Shown: positions 43,917-54,524 of the stretch, piece by piece | Layout of the letters: each line of letters starts with the position of its first letter | Numbering within the stretch: position 1 is the stretch's first letter | Program-made: the position numbers and the translations under genes | Notes under the pieces: model-generated | Database searches by the model: none | What the model saw: the letters and a program-made list of their open reading frames with translations, nothing else | Told to the model about the DNA's origin: nothing | Origin: Saprospiraceae bacterium | Lineage (GTDB): Bacteria > Bacteroidota > Bacteroidia > Chitinophagales > Saprospiraceae | Assembly: GCA_958295895.1 (NCBI GenBank) | Contig: CATQHI010000006.1 | Coordinates: 1 to 64,000 of the forward strand | Direction of reading: 5' to 3' | Length of the DNA: 64,000 nt

Positions 43917-45028
43917 GCTTCACGCTGGATGAGCGGTACCGGGTGGAGGGCGTAGAGCAGATTGACTCACCGGCCCTCCTGGTGTTTCCCGAGATCGTCA
44001 AGACCAACATCACTAGGGCGGTGGAGCTCTGCCGCACCCCGGAGGGCAGCTGCCTACGCCCCCACATCAAGACCGTAAAGTGTCGCGAGATCGCCGAACT
44101 AGCCATCGCTCAGGGAGTGACCCGCTTCAAGTGCAGCACGGTGAGCGAGGGGGAGGTGCTGGCTGAGGCCGGAGCTACGGAGGTGCTGCTGGCCTACCAA
44201 TTAACACGGGTAAAGGCGGAGCGCTGGGGGAAGCTACGGGCGCTGTATCCTGCTACGCGCTTTGTGAGTATCGTGGACAACATCGCCTCCGCACAGGTGC
44301 TGACGGAGGTACTAGGTGACGCGGGGGCGGAGGTGTACGTCGATCTCAACGTAGGCATGAACCGCACCGGCGTTGCACCTGCGGCCGCGGCCGGACTGTT
44401 TGCCGAGCTGAATGCACTGCCAAAGTTGACGGTGCGTGGATTGCACGCCTACGACGGCCATTTGCACCAGCCGGACAAGCGGGAACGACGGGAGCTGGCT
44501 GCCCAAATCTACCGGGACGTGGACGCACTGCGGCAACAATTAGAAACTCGCCACGGCACCAGCTACGAGCTCGTCATGGGTGGCTCGCCGACCTTCCCCT
44601 ATTACGCGGGCAAACCCAATACAACGGTGGGGCCGGGCACCTTTTACCTCTGGGATGCGGGCTATACGCGAGACTTTCCGGAGCTTCCCTTTGAGCCGGC
44701 CGCGCTGCTGTTAATGCGCATTGTATCGGTGGTGGACGCTACGACGATCTGCTTCGACCTGGGCTCGAAGGCCGTCTCGCCGGACTCCCCCCTACCACGG
44801 GTGGTCATCCCTACGCTAGCAGAGTATACCGTGACCGGGCAGCACGAGGAACACCTGAACGTGCGGGTGCCGGATACGAGCCGCCATGCGGTGGGGGAGG
44901 TGCACTACGGCATCCCCGTGCACGTGTGCCCGACGGTAAATCTGTACGCCGAGCTACTGCCGGTGACCGACGGGCGGGTGGAAAAGCCCTGGGCGGTGGC
45001 GGCGCGCGATCGGAAGATCACGGTGTAG
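43913..45028 (+). CDS. D-threonine aldolase-like (alanine racemase fold) PLP enzyme
   Basis: A 371-residue fold-type III enzyme. PLP lysine is expected in RPHIKTVKC (about 48-56), followed by YVDLNVGMNRTGV, LHAYDGHLH and GSPTFPYY, with metal-binding H-x-C near HVCPTVNLY (about 341). Members of this D-TA family cleave or dehydrate D-beta-hydroxy amino acids. GTG start overlaps ridA. It is followed 12 bp later by an M19 dipeptidase. Substrate inferred from family. Confidence 0.9.
   Translation: MSFTLDERYRVEGVEQIDSPALLVFPEIVKTNITRAVELCRTPEGSCLRPHIKTVKCREIAELAIAQGVTRFKCSTVSEGEVLAEAGATEVLLAYQLTRVKAERWGKLRALYPATRFVSIVDNIASAQVLTEVLGDAGAEVYVDLNVGMNRTGVAPAAAAGLFAELNALPKLTVRGLHAYDGHLHQPDKRERRELAAQIYRDVDALRQQLETRHGTSYELVMGGSPTFPYYAGKPNTTVGPGTFYLWDAGYTRDFPELPFEPAALLLMRIVSVVDATTICFDLGSKAVSPDSPLPRVVIPTLAEYTVTGQHEEHLNVRVPDTSRHAVGEVHYGIPVHVCPTVNLYAELLPVTDGRVEKPWAVAARDRKITV
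44374..44392 (-). repeat. Dispersed 19-bp motif, 17/19 variant
   Basis: Two mismatches. It reads VAPAAAAG in the D-threonine-aldolase-like gene; codon bias toward GC-rich Ala codons could also produce it. Confidence 0.4.
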
Positions 45029-45040
45029 CTTCACAGTACC

Positions 45041-46156
45041 ATGCCCGACGTCCCCTTCCTCATCGACGCTCACCTGGATCTGGCGACCAATGCTATGCAT
45101 CTAAACCGTGACCTGCGGCTGCCGGTGCACGAGATACGAACTAGGGAGCGGGAGTTAGAGCAGACGGACTATCTTGACCGTGGCAACGGCACGGTGGCGC
45201 TGCCGGAGCTAAGGGAAGGAGGCATCGGACTAGTCTGGGGCACCCTCATCGCCCGTTACGCCGCACGGGGCACCCCGGCACCGGCGAATCTGGCGCTACC
45301 CGGCTGGCAATCACCAGAGCAAGCTTATGCAGCGGCGCGGAGTCAGCTCGCCTGGTACCGCGAGATGGAGCGGGTGGGGGAGCTGACCCCGATCACAACC
45401 CGGACGGAGCTAGACGCACATACGCAGCGTTACCGGGAACGAAAGGAAGGGGAGAACTTACCAATCGGCTACGTGCTGGCCCTGGAGGGGGCGGATTCCA
45501 TCGTCACCCTCGATCACCTGCATGCTTACTATGCGGAGGGCCTGCGGTCGATCGGTCCGGCGCACTTCGGTCCGGGGCGGTACGCGGCCGGTACGCAGTC
45601 GGATGGGAGCGGGCTGACGGCGGCGGGGCGGGAGCTGCTACGGGAGATGAACCAACTCGACATGCTGCTGGATCTGACACACCTGACCGACCGGGGCTTT
45701 CTGGAGGCGCTGGAGGTTTATCACGGGCCGGTACTAGCCAGCCACCAGAACTGCCGGGCGCTGGTGCCGGGGGAGCGGCAGTTCAGTGACGCGCAGCTGC
45801 GGGCGGTCATCGCGCGGGGTGGGGTGGTCGGCGGCGCGCTGGATGCCTGGATGCTCAAACCGGGCTACCGGCGGGGCGGACCGAGTCCGCGCGAGCTGGG
45901 AATCACCCTGGAGCGGATCGTAGACCACTACGATCACGTGTGCCAGTTGGCGGGCAACGCCGACTACATCGGGATCGGCAGCGACCTAGACGGACTGTTC
46001 GGCATTGAGCAGACGCCCTACGATCTGGATACGATTGCTGATCTGGCGCGGCTGCCGGAGCTGTTGCGGCGGCGGGGGTACGCTGCGGAGGATGTTGACA
46101 GGGTGCTGTACGGGAATTTTGCGCGGCTACTGCGGGAGGCCCTACCCGTAGGGTGA
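45041..46156 (+). CDS. Peptidase M19 (membrane-dipeptidase family)
   Basis: A 371-residue zinc dipeptidase. DAHLDLA near residue 9 gives the first metal ligands, LEGADSI (about 147) the bridging Glu, LTHLTDRGF and ASHQNCRAL the His ligands, GIGSDLDG (about 308) the Asp. M19 enzymes cut dipeptides, including those with a C-terminal D-residue. Together with ridA and the D-TA-like gene this suggests use of D-amino-acid-containing dipeptides, for example from cell-wall turnover. No signal peptide, so cytoplasmic. Confidence 0.92.
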   Translation: MPDVPFLIDAHLDLATNAMHLNRDLRLPVHEIRTRERELEQTDYLDRGNGTVALPELREGGIGLVWGTLIARYAARGTPAPANLALPGWQSPEQAYAAARSQLAWYREMERVGELTPITTRTELDAHTQRYRERKEGENLPIGYVLALEGADSIVTLDHLHAYYAEGLRSIGPAHFGPGRYAAGTQSDGSGLTAAGRELLREMNQLDMLLDLTHLTDRGFLEALEVYHGPVLASHQNCRALVPGERQFSDAQLRAVIARGGVVGGALDAWMLKPGYRRGGPSPRELGITLERIVDHYDHVCQLAGNADYIGIGSDLDGLFGIEQTPYDLDTIADLARLPELLRRRGYAAEDVDRVLYGNFARLLREALPVG

Positions 46157-46203
46157 AGGGGAGGGGTGAGTTATCTTAACCCACACAAACTACTACCTCC
46201 ACT

Positions 46204-47838
46204 ATGCAAATTGCCGGTCCATCACTGCTGTGTGCCCTACTACTTACCGCCGCAGACTGCCGCGCCCAGGAGGTGTACAGCGAGGAGCTCCTGCCCGACG
46301 AGCGCTGGTACGGCGGGCTCTCCGTAGACGGCTACCGGATGCCCTACACGGTGGAGAGTGACATTGAACGGAACCTCTATGGCAACAATGCAGGCAATCA
46401 GGCACAACCCCTGCTCCTATCCGACAAGGGCCGCTACGTGTGGAGCGAGGAGCCATTCCGCTACGTGATTCGCGACGGGCGTATCGAGGTGACAGCGCAG
46501 GGAAAAGACGGCGAGTTGATGACGGGCACTGAGGGCGATAACCTCCGGGAGGTATACCGCTACGCGAGCAAGCGCTTTTTTCCGAGCAACGGCAAGACGC
46601 CGGCCCCGCTCCTGTTTACCCAACCACAGTACAACACCTGGATCGAACTCACCTACGATCAGAAGCAGGAGGCGATCCTGACCTATGCCCGTAGCATCAT
46701 CGATCAGGGCTACCCACCGGGGGTGCTCATGATCGACGACACCTGGCAGGAAGATTACGGGGACTGGCGCTTCAGCGGCAGCCGCTTTGCCGATCCGGAG
46801 GGCATGATGGACTCACTACACGCCCTGGGCTTCGAGGTGATGCTCTGGATCTGTCCCTTCGTAAGCGCCGACTCCGACGAGTACCGTTACCTGGCCGAGC
46901 GGGGCCTGCTGCTGCTGGACGGTAGCCTGCCCGGTCCGGAGGGCGACGCGCGCTGGCAGAACACCCGTGACCGGGTGGCCATCGTACGCTGGTGGAATGG
47001 GGCGAGTGGACTGCTGGACCTGAGTAACCCGGCCGCCCGCGACTGGCTGCAGGCCCAGCTCGATACGCTACAGGAGCAATACGGCGTTGACGGCTTTAAG
47101 CTTGATGCGGGGGATGCGGCCTTCTACGCCGATAGCACGCTGGTATCCTACAATCCCTCCAGTCCGAACGATCACACCACCTACTTCGCCGAGATCGGAC
47201 TAAAGTACCCCTTGAACGAGTACCGCGCGAGTTGGAAGATGGCGGGGCTACCGCTGGTGCAGCGCCTGCGCGACAAGGCCCACGACTGGGGGGACCTGCA
47301 GCAGCTCGTACCCGGCATCATCGCCCAGGGGCTGATGGGCTACGCATATACCTGTCCGGATATGATCGGGGGTGGCGAGTACACCAGCTTCCTACCGGGC
47401 TCGGTGATTGACGAGGAGCTGGTGGTGCGCAGTGCCCAGACCTCGGCCCTGATGCCAATGATGCAGTTCAGCGTAGCGCCGTGGCGGGTGCTCTCGGTGG
47501 AGAATAACCAGATCTGTAAGGACATGGCGCTGTTGCACGTGGAGTACGGCGAAGAGATATTTGCCCTGGCCGAGGAGTCGTCGCGTACCGGTGAGCCCAT
47601 CGCCCGCTCGCTCGACTACAACTACCCCGGGGCGGGGTACGGCGACGTCCATGATCAGTTCATGCTGGGTACCCGCTTACTGGTGGCCCCCATTACGGAG
47701 CAGGGGGCACGGGAGCGGTCCGTCACCTTTCCGGAGGGTGAGTGGCGGGGGGATGATGGGAGTACGGTCACCGGTCCGACCACCCTCACCATTGACGTAC
47801 CCCTGGAACGCCTGCCCTACTACCGCCTGACCGAATGA
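46204..47838 (+). CDS. Glycoside hydrolase family 31
   Basis: A 544-residue secreted enzyme with signal peptide ending CRAQ. GH31 barrel: [30 protein letters not shown], catalytic nucleophile in DGFKLDAGD (Asp301) and probable acid/base in CPDMIGG (Asp386). GH31 members act on alpha-glucosides, xylosides, sulfoquinovosides and others; the substrate is not determinable. Stop overlaps the start of a sulfatase, which suggests a sulfated or anionic glycan. A TATCTTAA sequence 24 bp upstream may be the promoter. Confidence 0.9.
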   Translation: MQIAGPSLLCALLLTAADCRAQEVYSEELLPDERWYGGLSVDGYRMPYTVESDIERNLYGNNAGNQAQPLLLSDKGRYVWSEEPFRYVIRDGRIEVTAQGKDGELMTGTEGDNLREVYRYASKRFFPSNGKTPAPLLFTQPQYNTWIELTYDQKQEAILTYARSIIDQGYPPGVLMIDDTWQEDYGDWRFSGSRFADPEGMMDSLHALGFEVMLWICPFVSADSDEYRYLAERGLLLLDGSLPGPEGDARWQNTRDRVAIVRWWNGASGLLDLSNPAARDWLQAQLDTLQEQYGVDGFKLDAGDAAFYADSTLVSYNPSSPNDHTTYFAEIGLKYPLNEYRASWKMAGLPLVQRLRDKAHDWGDLQQLVPGIIAQGLMGYAYTCPDMIGGGEYTSFLPGSVIDEELVVRSAQTSALMPMMQFSVAPWRVLSVENNQICKDMALLHVEYGEEIFALAEESSRTGEPIARSLDYNYPGAGYGDVHDQFMLGTRLLVAPITEQGARERSVTFPEGEWRGDDGSTVTGPTTLTIDVPLERLPYYRLTE

Positions 47839-49424
47839 AGCAACTCACCTACCTACTCTGCCTGCTGGGACTGCTAAGTGGCTGCACGGCCGACGAGCCC
47901 GCCGTGCCCGCCCGCCCCAATATCCTCTTCTGCATCGCCGATGATGCCTCCTTTCCGCACATGGGCGCCTACGGTACCCGCTGGGTGATTACGCCTGCCT
48001 TCGATCGGGTGGCACGAGAGGGGCTGCTCTTCCAGCGGGCCTACACCCCGAATGCCAAGTGCGCGCCGAGCCGGGCCTGCATCCTCACCGGCCGCAACAG
48101 TTGGCAGTTGGAGGAGGCGGCTAATCACTCGCCTACCTTCCCCGCCAAGTTCGCCTCCTTCGTAGAGGTGCTGAGTCAGAGCGGCTATCGCACTGGCTTT
48201 ACCGGCAAGGGTTGGGCTCCTGGCGACCCCGGCACGGTAGCGGGGCAGCGGCGGCAGCTTACCGGTGAGCCCTTTCAGGACCTACATACGAGCCCGCCGA
48301 CCGCAGCGATGTCAGAGATTGATTACGCGGCGAACTTCACCGCCTTCCTGGATGCCGCACCTGCGACCGCGCCCTTTTTCTTCTGGTACGGCGGCTACGA
48401 ACCCCACCGGGCCTATACCTACGGCAGTGGGCTGGACGGTACCGGTCGCTCGCTGGATGACGTGGACGACGTACCCCCCATGTGGCCCGATACCGACACG
48501 GTGCGCACCGACCTGCTCGACTATGCCCGCGAGATCGACTACTTCGACGAGCACCTGGGCCGGATGCTGGCCGAGCTCGAGCGGCGGGGGGAGCTGGACA
48601 ACACGATCGTGGTGGTGACGGCCGATAATGGTATGCCCTTTCCGCGCATCAAGGGGCAGGCCTACGAGATGAGCAATCATTTGCCGCTGGCGGTGCGCTG
48701 GCCTGCGGGGATCAAAGTAGCTGGGCGCACGGTGGAGGACTTCGTGAGCTTTGTGGACCTAGCACCTACCTTCCTCAATGTGGCGGGGGTGGCGTGGGAT
48801 TCCTCAGGTATGTCGCCTACGGTGGGCCAGAGTTTGCGTCCAATCTTGGAAAATACTCAGGAGGAGCCCTTCCGTGACCACGTGCTGATCGGTAAGGAGC
48901 GGCACGACGTGGGCCGGCCGGGGGATGTGGGCTACCCCATCCGCGGCATCGTGCGTGGTGATTACCTGTACTTGCGCAACTACGCTACGGACCGCTGGCC
49001 GGTGGGCAATCCCGAAACCGGCTACCTGAATACGGACGGCTCCCCCACCAAGACGCTGCTACTCAATCGACGCCGCAACGGAACGGACACGGCCGGTCTC
49101 TGGCAGCTCAACTTCGGTAAGCGGCCGGCGGTGGAGGTGTATAATATTGCCGCCGATCCCTACTGCATGGACAACCTGGCTGACGACCCCGAGCTAGCTA
49201 CCCTGATCGCGGGCATGGAAGAGGAGATGACTACGGAGCTGCGGGCGCAGGGGGATCCGCGGATGGTGGGTCGGGGGGAGGTGTTTGACCGGTATCCGTA
49301 CTACGGGGCGGTGGCGGGCTTTTACGAGCGGTATATGGGTGGGGAGGCGGTGGAGGCTGGTTGGGTGGAGGCTGGAGACTTCGAAGCAGCTCCGGTAGAG
49401 GAGGAGGCTGCTGAGGAACAATGA
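47835..49424 (+). CDS. Lipoprotein sulfatase (type I, formylglycine)
   Basis: A 529-residue protein with lipobox LLSGC (Cys17). The formylglycine motif CAPSR begins at Cys76; metal ligands include Asp36/Asp37 and the DNG of [10 protein letters not shown] (about 262). It resembles heparan N-sulfatase-like sulfatases of marine Bacteroidota. The tail (from about 505) is Glu/Ala-rich. It overlaps the GH31 gene by 4 bp and should act at the cell surface or periplasm on the same glycan. A separate maturase is needed for formylglycine; none is in this window. Confidence 0.9.
   Translation: MKQLTYLLCLLGLLSGCTADEPAVPARPNILFCIADDASFPHMGAYGTRWVITPAFDRVAREGLLFQRAYTPNAKCAPSRACILTGRNSWQLEEAANHSPTFPAKFASFVEVLSQSGYRTGFTGKGWAPGDPGTVAGQRRQLTGEPFQDLHTSPPTAAMSEIDYAANFTAFLDAAPATAPFFFWYGGYEPHRAYTYGSGLDGTGRSLDDVDDVPPMWPDTDTVRTDLLDYAREIDYFDEHLGRMLAELERRGELDNTIVVVTADNGMPFPRIKGQAYEMSNHLPLAVRWPAGIKVAGRTVEDFVSFVDLAPTFLNVAGVAWDSSGMSPTVGQSLRPILENTQEEPFRDHVLIGKERHDVGRPGDVGYPIRGIVRGDYLYLRNYATDRWPVGNPETGYLNTDGSPTKTLLLNRRRNGTDTAGLWQLNFGKRPAVEVYNIAADPYCMDNLADDPELATLIAGMEEEMTTELRAQGDPRMVGRGEVFDRYPYYGAVAGFYERYMGGEAVEAGWVEAGDFEAAPVEEEAAEEQ
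48356..48374 (-). repeat. Dispersed 19-bp motif, 16/19 variant
   Basis: Three mismatches; reads AAPATAP within the sulfatase. Possibly coincidental. Confidence 0.3.
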
Positions 49425-49652
49425 TCGATGTAGTTGCTGTATTTGCGCTTGTCCATCTAGGAATGGGATGCATCAACGACCGGTTGCAAGATGATTCGTT
49501 TAGGCATTTTTGGGGACTGGATTGCTAGGATTAGGGGATGAAAGTAACGGGGTTGGGGGCGGGCGATAGCCATGGCGCGCGGATGCAAGGCAGGTAGGAA
49601 TGTTAAAGTTTTTGTTTGAGAAAATAAATTCTCGCAAAGTGGAGAAGACGAC

Positions 49653-49660
49653 TATTTTCG
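49653..49660 (+). promoter_or_regulatory. -7 promoter element TATTTTCG
   Basis: TAnnTTnG element 34 bp before the ATG of the T9SS cargo gene. The rest of the 270-bp gap (49425-49694) has only a 5-bp hairpin GAGAA/TTCTC and no clear gene. Confidence 0.5.
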
Positions 49661-49694
49661 ACACAGCATTTCCACCAAACACACACTAGTTAGC

Positions 49695-51944
49695 ATGAAG
49701 CACGTCTACTATTTCCTTGTAGCTCTTTTCTTCACCAACGTTCTCAGCGCCCAGCGGGTGCAGGTTGTGCCCGACACCTACGGTGACCTAGCCTACGTAT
49801 CCAGCCGCAATGCGATCTACGCACTACGCTTAGCTCAGGACAGTAGCAGTAACCAACTCTCCCGTATCGATGCTGCCACCGGCGAAGTGCTCAGTCGCTT
49901 TGACCTTGACGGTGACCCCCTACTGCTACGCCCTACCAGCTCGGGCGACTACCTCTACGTAGCCTTCCGCGACTCCAACCGGGTGGTACGGGTAGATCTG
50001 ACTACGGAACAGATCGATCAGGACTTCACCCTAGGCGGGGTGGGTACGACCACCAATCGCTTCCGCATCGCCAATCTGTTGCCGGTGCGGGGTAGTGACG
50101 ACCGCATCGTCGTGAGCAGTCCGGTACAGTGCTGCGAGCCTGCCTTTACCGGACTGGCGCTGGTAGAGGGGGGAACGTTGGTAGCGCTATTGCCCACCGA
50201 CACCTACCGACCGACCACCCTGGCATACACGGACCGGGACGATCGGATCGTAGGGTTTGACGATACCGGTAATACTTACGGTTTCTCCTATATCACTATA
50301 GCGGACGACGGCATTGTACTCTCCCCACCGGTCAATCAAATCTTTGAGGGCGGCACCATACTGGAGTATGATGGAAATCAGCGAGCCTATACCACCGGAG
50401 GAACTATCATCAATCTTGGATCTGATGCGCCGGAGGTACTAAATCAGTTCCCTGTGTTTAACAACTTCAGTGGCGGTTCCCTAGCGGTCGAAGCCGATCT
50501 CGCTACCGATAAGGTGTACTACCTAGGGTATGGCTATAACGGGTCATCCCTGCTGGTCGAATACGATGCAACTACGCTAGAGCAGACCTCCGCTCAGAGC
50601 ATCCTGCCAAATGAATTTAACTCCTTCGGTGTCCCGTTCGACCTAGAACTACTCAGCACACCCTCCACCTTCGCCTTTCTATCGGGCGCCGGAACCCTGG
50701 GAATTGCCACACTCTGCACCTCCACGATCACCGAAGTGCCGCCGCCCTACAGCGGCAGTACCACCATCTGTCCGGACCAGGAGGCCCTGCTACTTACCGG
50801 CCCAACGGACATTCTTGCTGAAGGTCAGACCTTTCTTTGGTCCGACGGGCAAGTAGGGGATAGTATTCTGGTGAGCGAGTCCGGCGCGTATAGCTACCGG
50901 GTTACAGATAACAGTGGCTGCCCCGGCCCCTTCAGCGATGCATTCTTTGTCAACCGGCAGGACTTCCCGGACAGCCCCCCCTTCATCCAGGAACCCGCTA
51001 CTACCGTACTCTGCGCCGGTGCTACCGTAGAACTGATCGGCTCCTGGTTCTACGAGAATAGTATTACCTGGAACACCGGCCTACGCAGCGATACCCTCCT
51101 GGTCACCGAAGCCGGCAGCTACACCGCCCAGGCCGTCAATCCATTTACCGGCTGTGTGTCGGAGACTTCGACTCCCATCGTGATCGAGGCCATCGCCGAT
51201 AGCGTACCCCCGGCACCCATCGTAGACCAGGGTACCGAGATCGACACCTGCACCTTCGAGACCATTGTCCTCTCGGTCAGCACCCCGGCGCAGGAATACT
51301 TCTGGCGGACTACCAATTTCCTCTACGCTACCGGTAGTGAGGTTCCGGTCTTTTACAGCACTGAGCCTACCGTCCTCGACGTCTCCGTGCGCGACTTCAA
51401 CGGCTGCGTAAGTCCGTCCACTACCGTGACCGTCAACTTCTTTGAGCCGGTTCAGAGCCCCGTCATCGAGTACAACCGGACGAGCAACACCCTGGCTGCC
51501 TTCGGTACGCTCGGCCCCATTCAGTGGTACCGCAACGGGGTGTTCGAAGCGGAGACCCAGCGGCTATTCTACCAACCGACGCAGAGCGGCTTCTACACCG
51601 CCCGGGTCCGCGGCGAGCAGTGCCTATCGGACGATAGCAACATCATCAACGTCGAGGGCGTCACCACCTCCGTCATTAACCTGGAGCAGGTCGTCGGCAT
51701 CGATATCTTCCCTAACCCGGTCCACGACGAGCTCACCATCTCGGTAGACGTACCCGATCTACGCGGCCGTCAGCTTCACTACGAATTGGTGAGCGTGACG
51801 GGTAGTCTGGTGCGTAGCGGGCAGTTGGCGGCCGTGGGGCTGTCTACTCCGGTCTCGGTCGCTGAGTTGGCTCCTGGTATGTACGTACTGCGCCTGCGTC
51901 ATGGTGCGCAGGAGGTAGTGCGGCAGCGGGTAGTCGTATTTTAG
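49695..51944 (+). CDS. Secreted protein with type IX secretion C-terminal domain
   Basis: A 749-residue protein. Signal peptide of 19 residues ending SAQ; residues 25-350 look like a beta-propeller of about seven blades (SRIDAATGEVLSRFDL, RVDLTTEQIDQDFTL); 355-650 are Ig-like/PKD-type repeats with SGAYSYRVTDNSGCPG and AGSYTAQAVNPFTGC; residues 670-749 are the type A T9SS signal (IDIFPNPVHDELTISV ... ending RQRVVVF). It is exported across the outer membrane. Function beyond adhesion or binding is unknown. Confidence 0.88.
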   Translation: MKHVYYFLVALFFTNVLSAQRVQVVPDTYGDLAYVSSRNAIYALRLAQDSSSNQLSRIDAATGEVLSRFDLDGDPLLLRPTSSGDYLYVAFRDSNRVVRVDLTTEQIDQDFTLGGVGTTTNRFRIANLLPVRGSDDRIVVSSPVQCCEPAFTGLALVEGGTLVALLPTDTYRPTTLAYTDRDDRIVGFDDTGNTYGFSYITIADDGIVLSPPVNQIFEGGTILEYDGNQRAYTTGGTIINLGSDAPEVLNQFPVFNNFSGGSLAVEADLATDKVYYLGYGYNGSSLLVEYDATTLEQTSAQSILPNEFNSFGVPFDLELLSTPSTFAFLSGAGTLGIATLCTSTITEVPPPYSGSTTICPDQEALLLTGPTDILAEGQTFLWSDGQVGDSILVSESGAYSYRVTDNSGCPGPFSDAFFVNRQDFPDSPPFIQEPATTVLCAGATVELIGSWFYENSITWNTGLRSDTLLVTEAGSYTAQAVNPFTGCVSETSTPIVIEAIADSVPPAPIVDQGTEIDTCTFETIVLSVSTPAQEYFWRTTNFLYATGSEVPVFYSTEPTVLDVSVRDFNGCVSPSTTVTVNFFEPVQSPVIEYNRTSNTLAAFGTLGPIQWYRNGVFEAETQRLFYQPTQSGFYTARVRGEQCLSDDSNIINVEGVTTSVINLEQVVGIDIFPNPVHDELTISVDVPDLRGRQLHYELVSVTGSLVRSGQLAAVGLSTPVSVAELAPGMYVLRLRHGAQEVVRQRVVVF

Positions 51945-51985
51945 GGGGCGGGTGCGCGGGTGCTGAGTCAAATGAAAAGGCTCTA

Positions 51986-52032
51986 ATTAACCTACTAATT
52001 CTCCAATCCGATTGGAGATTTAGCAGGTTAAT
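51986..52032. repeat. 22-bp hairpin with 3-nt loop
   Basis: Arms 51986-52007 and 52011-52032 pair at 20 of 22 positions around CCG. It lies 40 bp after the T9SS cargo gene and could be its terminator, though no T-run follows. The rest of the 269-bp gap before katG shows nothing else. Confidence 0.75.
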
Positions 52033-52213
52033 CGATGTACGAGAGAACTGCCAAGCTCAAAGCTTACGGGTCACTACATAAGCTGATCTGGGGCATGCAC
52101 CATAAGGTCGAGGCCCCGCCCAGTCCCACTCCACTACCTAGCCGTCCAAACATTTTTCTCAGAATGCGCTTCTGACTACGCGCCGTGTGCGCCCTGTTAA
52201 AAACCCAGCTCCC

Positions 52214-54511
52214 ATGAAAACGATGGCCAACCCCGAAAGCCTTGCATCCTGTCCCTTCCGCGGTACCCGTATTGGAGGAGCGTTCGGCACGCCGCCGCAG
52301 GCTGACGACTGGTGGCCCAACCGCCTGCAGGTTGAACTGCTGCACCAGGACCCCAGGGCGGCTAACCCGCTGGACGGCGAGAGCTACACGGAGGCCTTCA
52401 ATAAGCTGGATTTTCAGCAGCTGAAAACGGACATCAAGGAACTGCTGGTGGATTCCAAGGACTGGTGGCCGGCGGATTATGGCAACTACGGTCCGCAGGT
52501 GATCCGCACGGCCTGGCACTCGGCGGGCAGCTACCGGATCGCCGACGGGCGTGGGGGAGCGGGGCAGGCCATGCAGCGGTTTGCGCCGATCAACTCCTGG
52601 TGGGACAACGGCAATACCGATAAGACGCGGCGGTTGCTCTGGCCCATCAAACAGAAGTACGGGGCGGGACTAAGCTGGGCCGATCTGATCGTGCTGGCGG
52701 GCAACTGCTCGCTGGAGATCATGGGTTTTCCCACTTATGGCTACGGGGCGGGGCGGCGCGATGCCTGGGAGCCGGACCGGAGTACCTACTGGGGCCCCGA
52801 GTTCTGGAACGGGAACGGCTACACCAAGGCCCACGCGGGCGAAAGCCACCCCGGCCACCCCGAGGAAATGGTGAACCGCGGCCTGCGCTGGGTAGGCTCG
52901 GTGAAGGAGGAGGTGCACGACCTGGAGAACCCCCTGGCGGCAACCCACCAATCGCTGATCTACGTCAATCCGGAGGGACCGGACGGCAACGGGGTGCCCA
53001 TGGACTCAGCGCGGGATATCCGCGAGTCGTTTGCCCGCATGGCGATGGGTGATGAGGAGACGGTGGCCCTGATTGCCGGTGGCCACGCCTTCGGCAAGAG
53101 TCACGGGATGGTGCCAGCGGCGAAGATCGGTGCGGCCCCCGAGGCGGCTTCCATCCAGGCGCAGGGGCTCGGCTGGCACAACCCCCAGGGTGATGGCAAC
53201 GGCGCCGACACCATGACCAACGGCATCGAGGGCAGCTGGACGCCCGACCCTACGCAGTGGGACAATAGCTACCTGGAAAACCTATTCAGGTTCGAGTGGG
53301 AGCAGACGGAGAGTCCGGCCGGTGCCCTGCAGTGGACGCCGAAGGACAAAGGCGCCCCCAAGACCCCCGACGCCCACCGCCCCGGCCAAATGAACGACCT
53401 GATGATGATGACCTCCGACATTGCCCTGAAGGAGGACCCGGTGTACCGTGAGATCTGCCAACGGTTCCTCAACGACTTCGACTACTTCACGACCACCTTT
53501 GCCAAGGCCTGGTATAAGTTGACGCACCGCGATATGGGTCCGAAGGATCGCTACCTCGGCCCGGAGGTCGCCGCCGAGGACTTCCAGTGGCAGGACCCCG
53601 TGCCGCCCCTCGACCACGACCTCATCGACGCTATTGACATAGCCGGGCTGAAGGACTGGATCATGGGTAGCGGGCTATCGGTCTCGGCGCTGATCGCGGC
53701 GGCCTGGTCGGCGGCGGCTGTGTACCGCGACTCCGACAAGCGCGGCGGGGCCAACGGGGCCCGCGTGGCGATGGAGCCGCAGAATGGTTGGGTAGTGAAT
53801 CGTCCGGAGGAGCTAGTTCAGGTGCTGGATGTGCTGAAGGGTATTCGCAGCGAATTTAACGGGGTACAAAAGAATGGCAAGCGTGTCTCCCTGGCCGATC
53901 TCATCGTACTGGGTGGCTGCGCAGCACTGGAGAAAGCTGCCCATGATGGGGGCACCGACATCACCGTCCCCTTCACCCCCGGTCGCATGGACGCTACCCT
54001 CGACCAGACCGACGTGGAGAGCTTCAACTGGCTGCAGCCCGTCTCGGACGGCTTTCGCAACTACCACAACGACCGCGTCGGCTACCGGGTGCCGCCGGAG
54101 CGCATCTTCCTCGACCGCGCACAATTGCTCACCCTTACCGTGCCGGAATGGACGGTGCTGGTAGGGGGACTGCGGGTGCTGGACCAGAACTACGATCACT
54201 CCAAGCATGGCGTCTTTACCGACCGGCCGGGTCAGCTTACCAATGACTTTTTCCGGGTGCTTACGAGTATGGATTACGAGTGGGCGCCGGCGGATGCGGA
54301 GGAGATGTCGTTTGTAGTTAAGGACCGTCAGACTGGTGCGACCAAGTATACAGCTACGCGTTGCGATCTCATCTTTGGCTCGAATGCGCAACTCCGGGCG
54401 GTGGCTGAGGTATACGCCGCGGATAATGCCAAGGAACGGATGGTACGGGATTTCGTGTGGGCGTGGGATAAGGTGATGATGCTGGATCGGTATGATGTGA
54501 AGGAGGGGTAG
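52214..54511 (+). CDS. katG: Catalase-peroxidase
   Basis: A 765-residue KatG with N- and C-terminal halves. Distal residues in [13 protein letters not shown] (Arg, Trp, His), covalent adduct Tyr in [10 protein letters not shown] and Met in [11 protein letters not shown], proximal His in [10 protein letters not shown]. It removes H2O2 with heme b. The start [17 protein letters not shown] at 52214 is preferred to the longer frame at 52187 because homologs begin there. One variation is [10 protein letters not shown], where many have GNVALESMGF. No regulator gene is adjacent. Confidence 0.95.
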   Translation: MKTMANPESLASCPFRGTRIGGAFGTPPQADDWWPNRLQVELLHQDPRAANPLDGESYTEAFNKLDFQQLKTDIKELLVDSKDWWPADYGNYGPQVIRTAWHSAGSYRIADGRGGAGQAMQRFAPINSWWDNGNTDKTRRLLWPIKQKYGAGLSWADLIVLAGNCSLEIMGFPTYGYGAGRRDAWEPDRSTYWGPEFWNGNGYTKAHAGESHPGHPEEMVNRGLRWVGSVKEEVHDLENPLAATHQSLIYVNPEGPDGNGVPMDSARDIRESFARMAMGDEETVALIAGGHAFGKSHGMVPAAKIGAAPEAASIQAQGLGWHNPQGDGNGADTMTNGIEGSWTPDPTQWDNSYLENLFRFEWEQTESPAGALQWTPKDKGAPKTPDAHRPGQMNDLMMMTSDIALKEDPVYREICQRFLNDFDYFTTTFAKAWYKLTHRDMGPKDRYLGPEVAAEDFQWQDPVPPLDHDLIDAIDIAGLKDWIMGSGLSVSALIAAAWSAAAVYRDSDKRGGANGARVAMEPQNGWVVNRPEELVQVLDVLKGIRSEFNGVQKNGKRVSLADLIVLGGCAALEKAAHDGGTDITVPFTPGRMDATLDQTDVESFNWLQPVSDGFRNYHNDRVGYRVPPERIFLDRAQLLTLTVPEWTVLVGGLRVLDQNYDHSKHGVFTDRPGQLTNDFFRVLTSMDYEWAPADAEEMSFVVKDRQTGATKYTATRCDLIFGSNAQLRAVAEVYAADNAKERMVRDFVWAWDKVMMLDRYDVKEG

Positions 54512-54524
54512 GCGGCGCGCGCCC

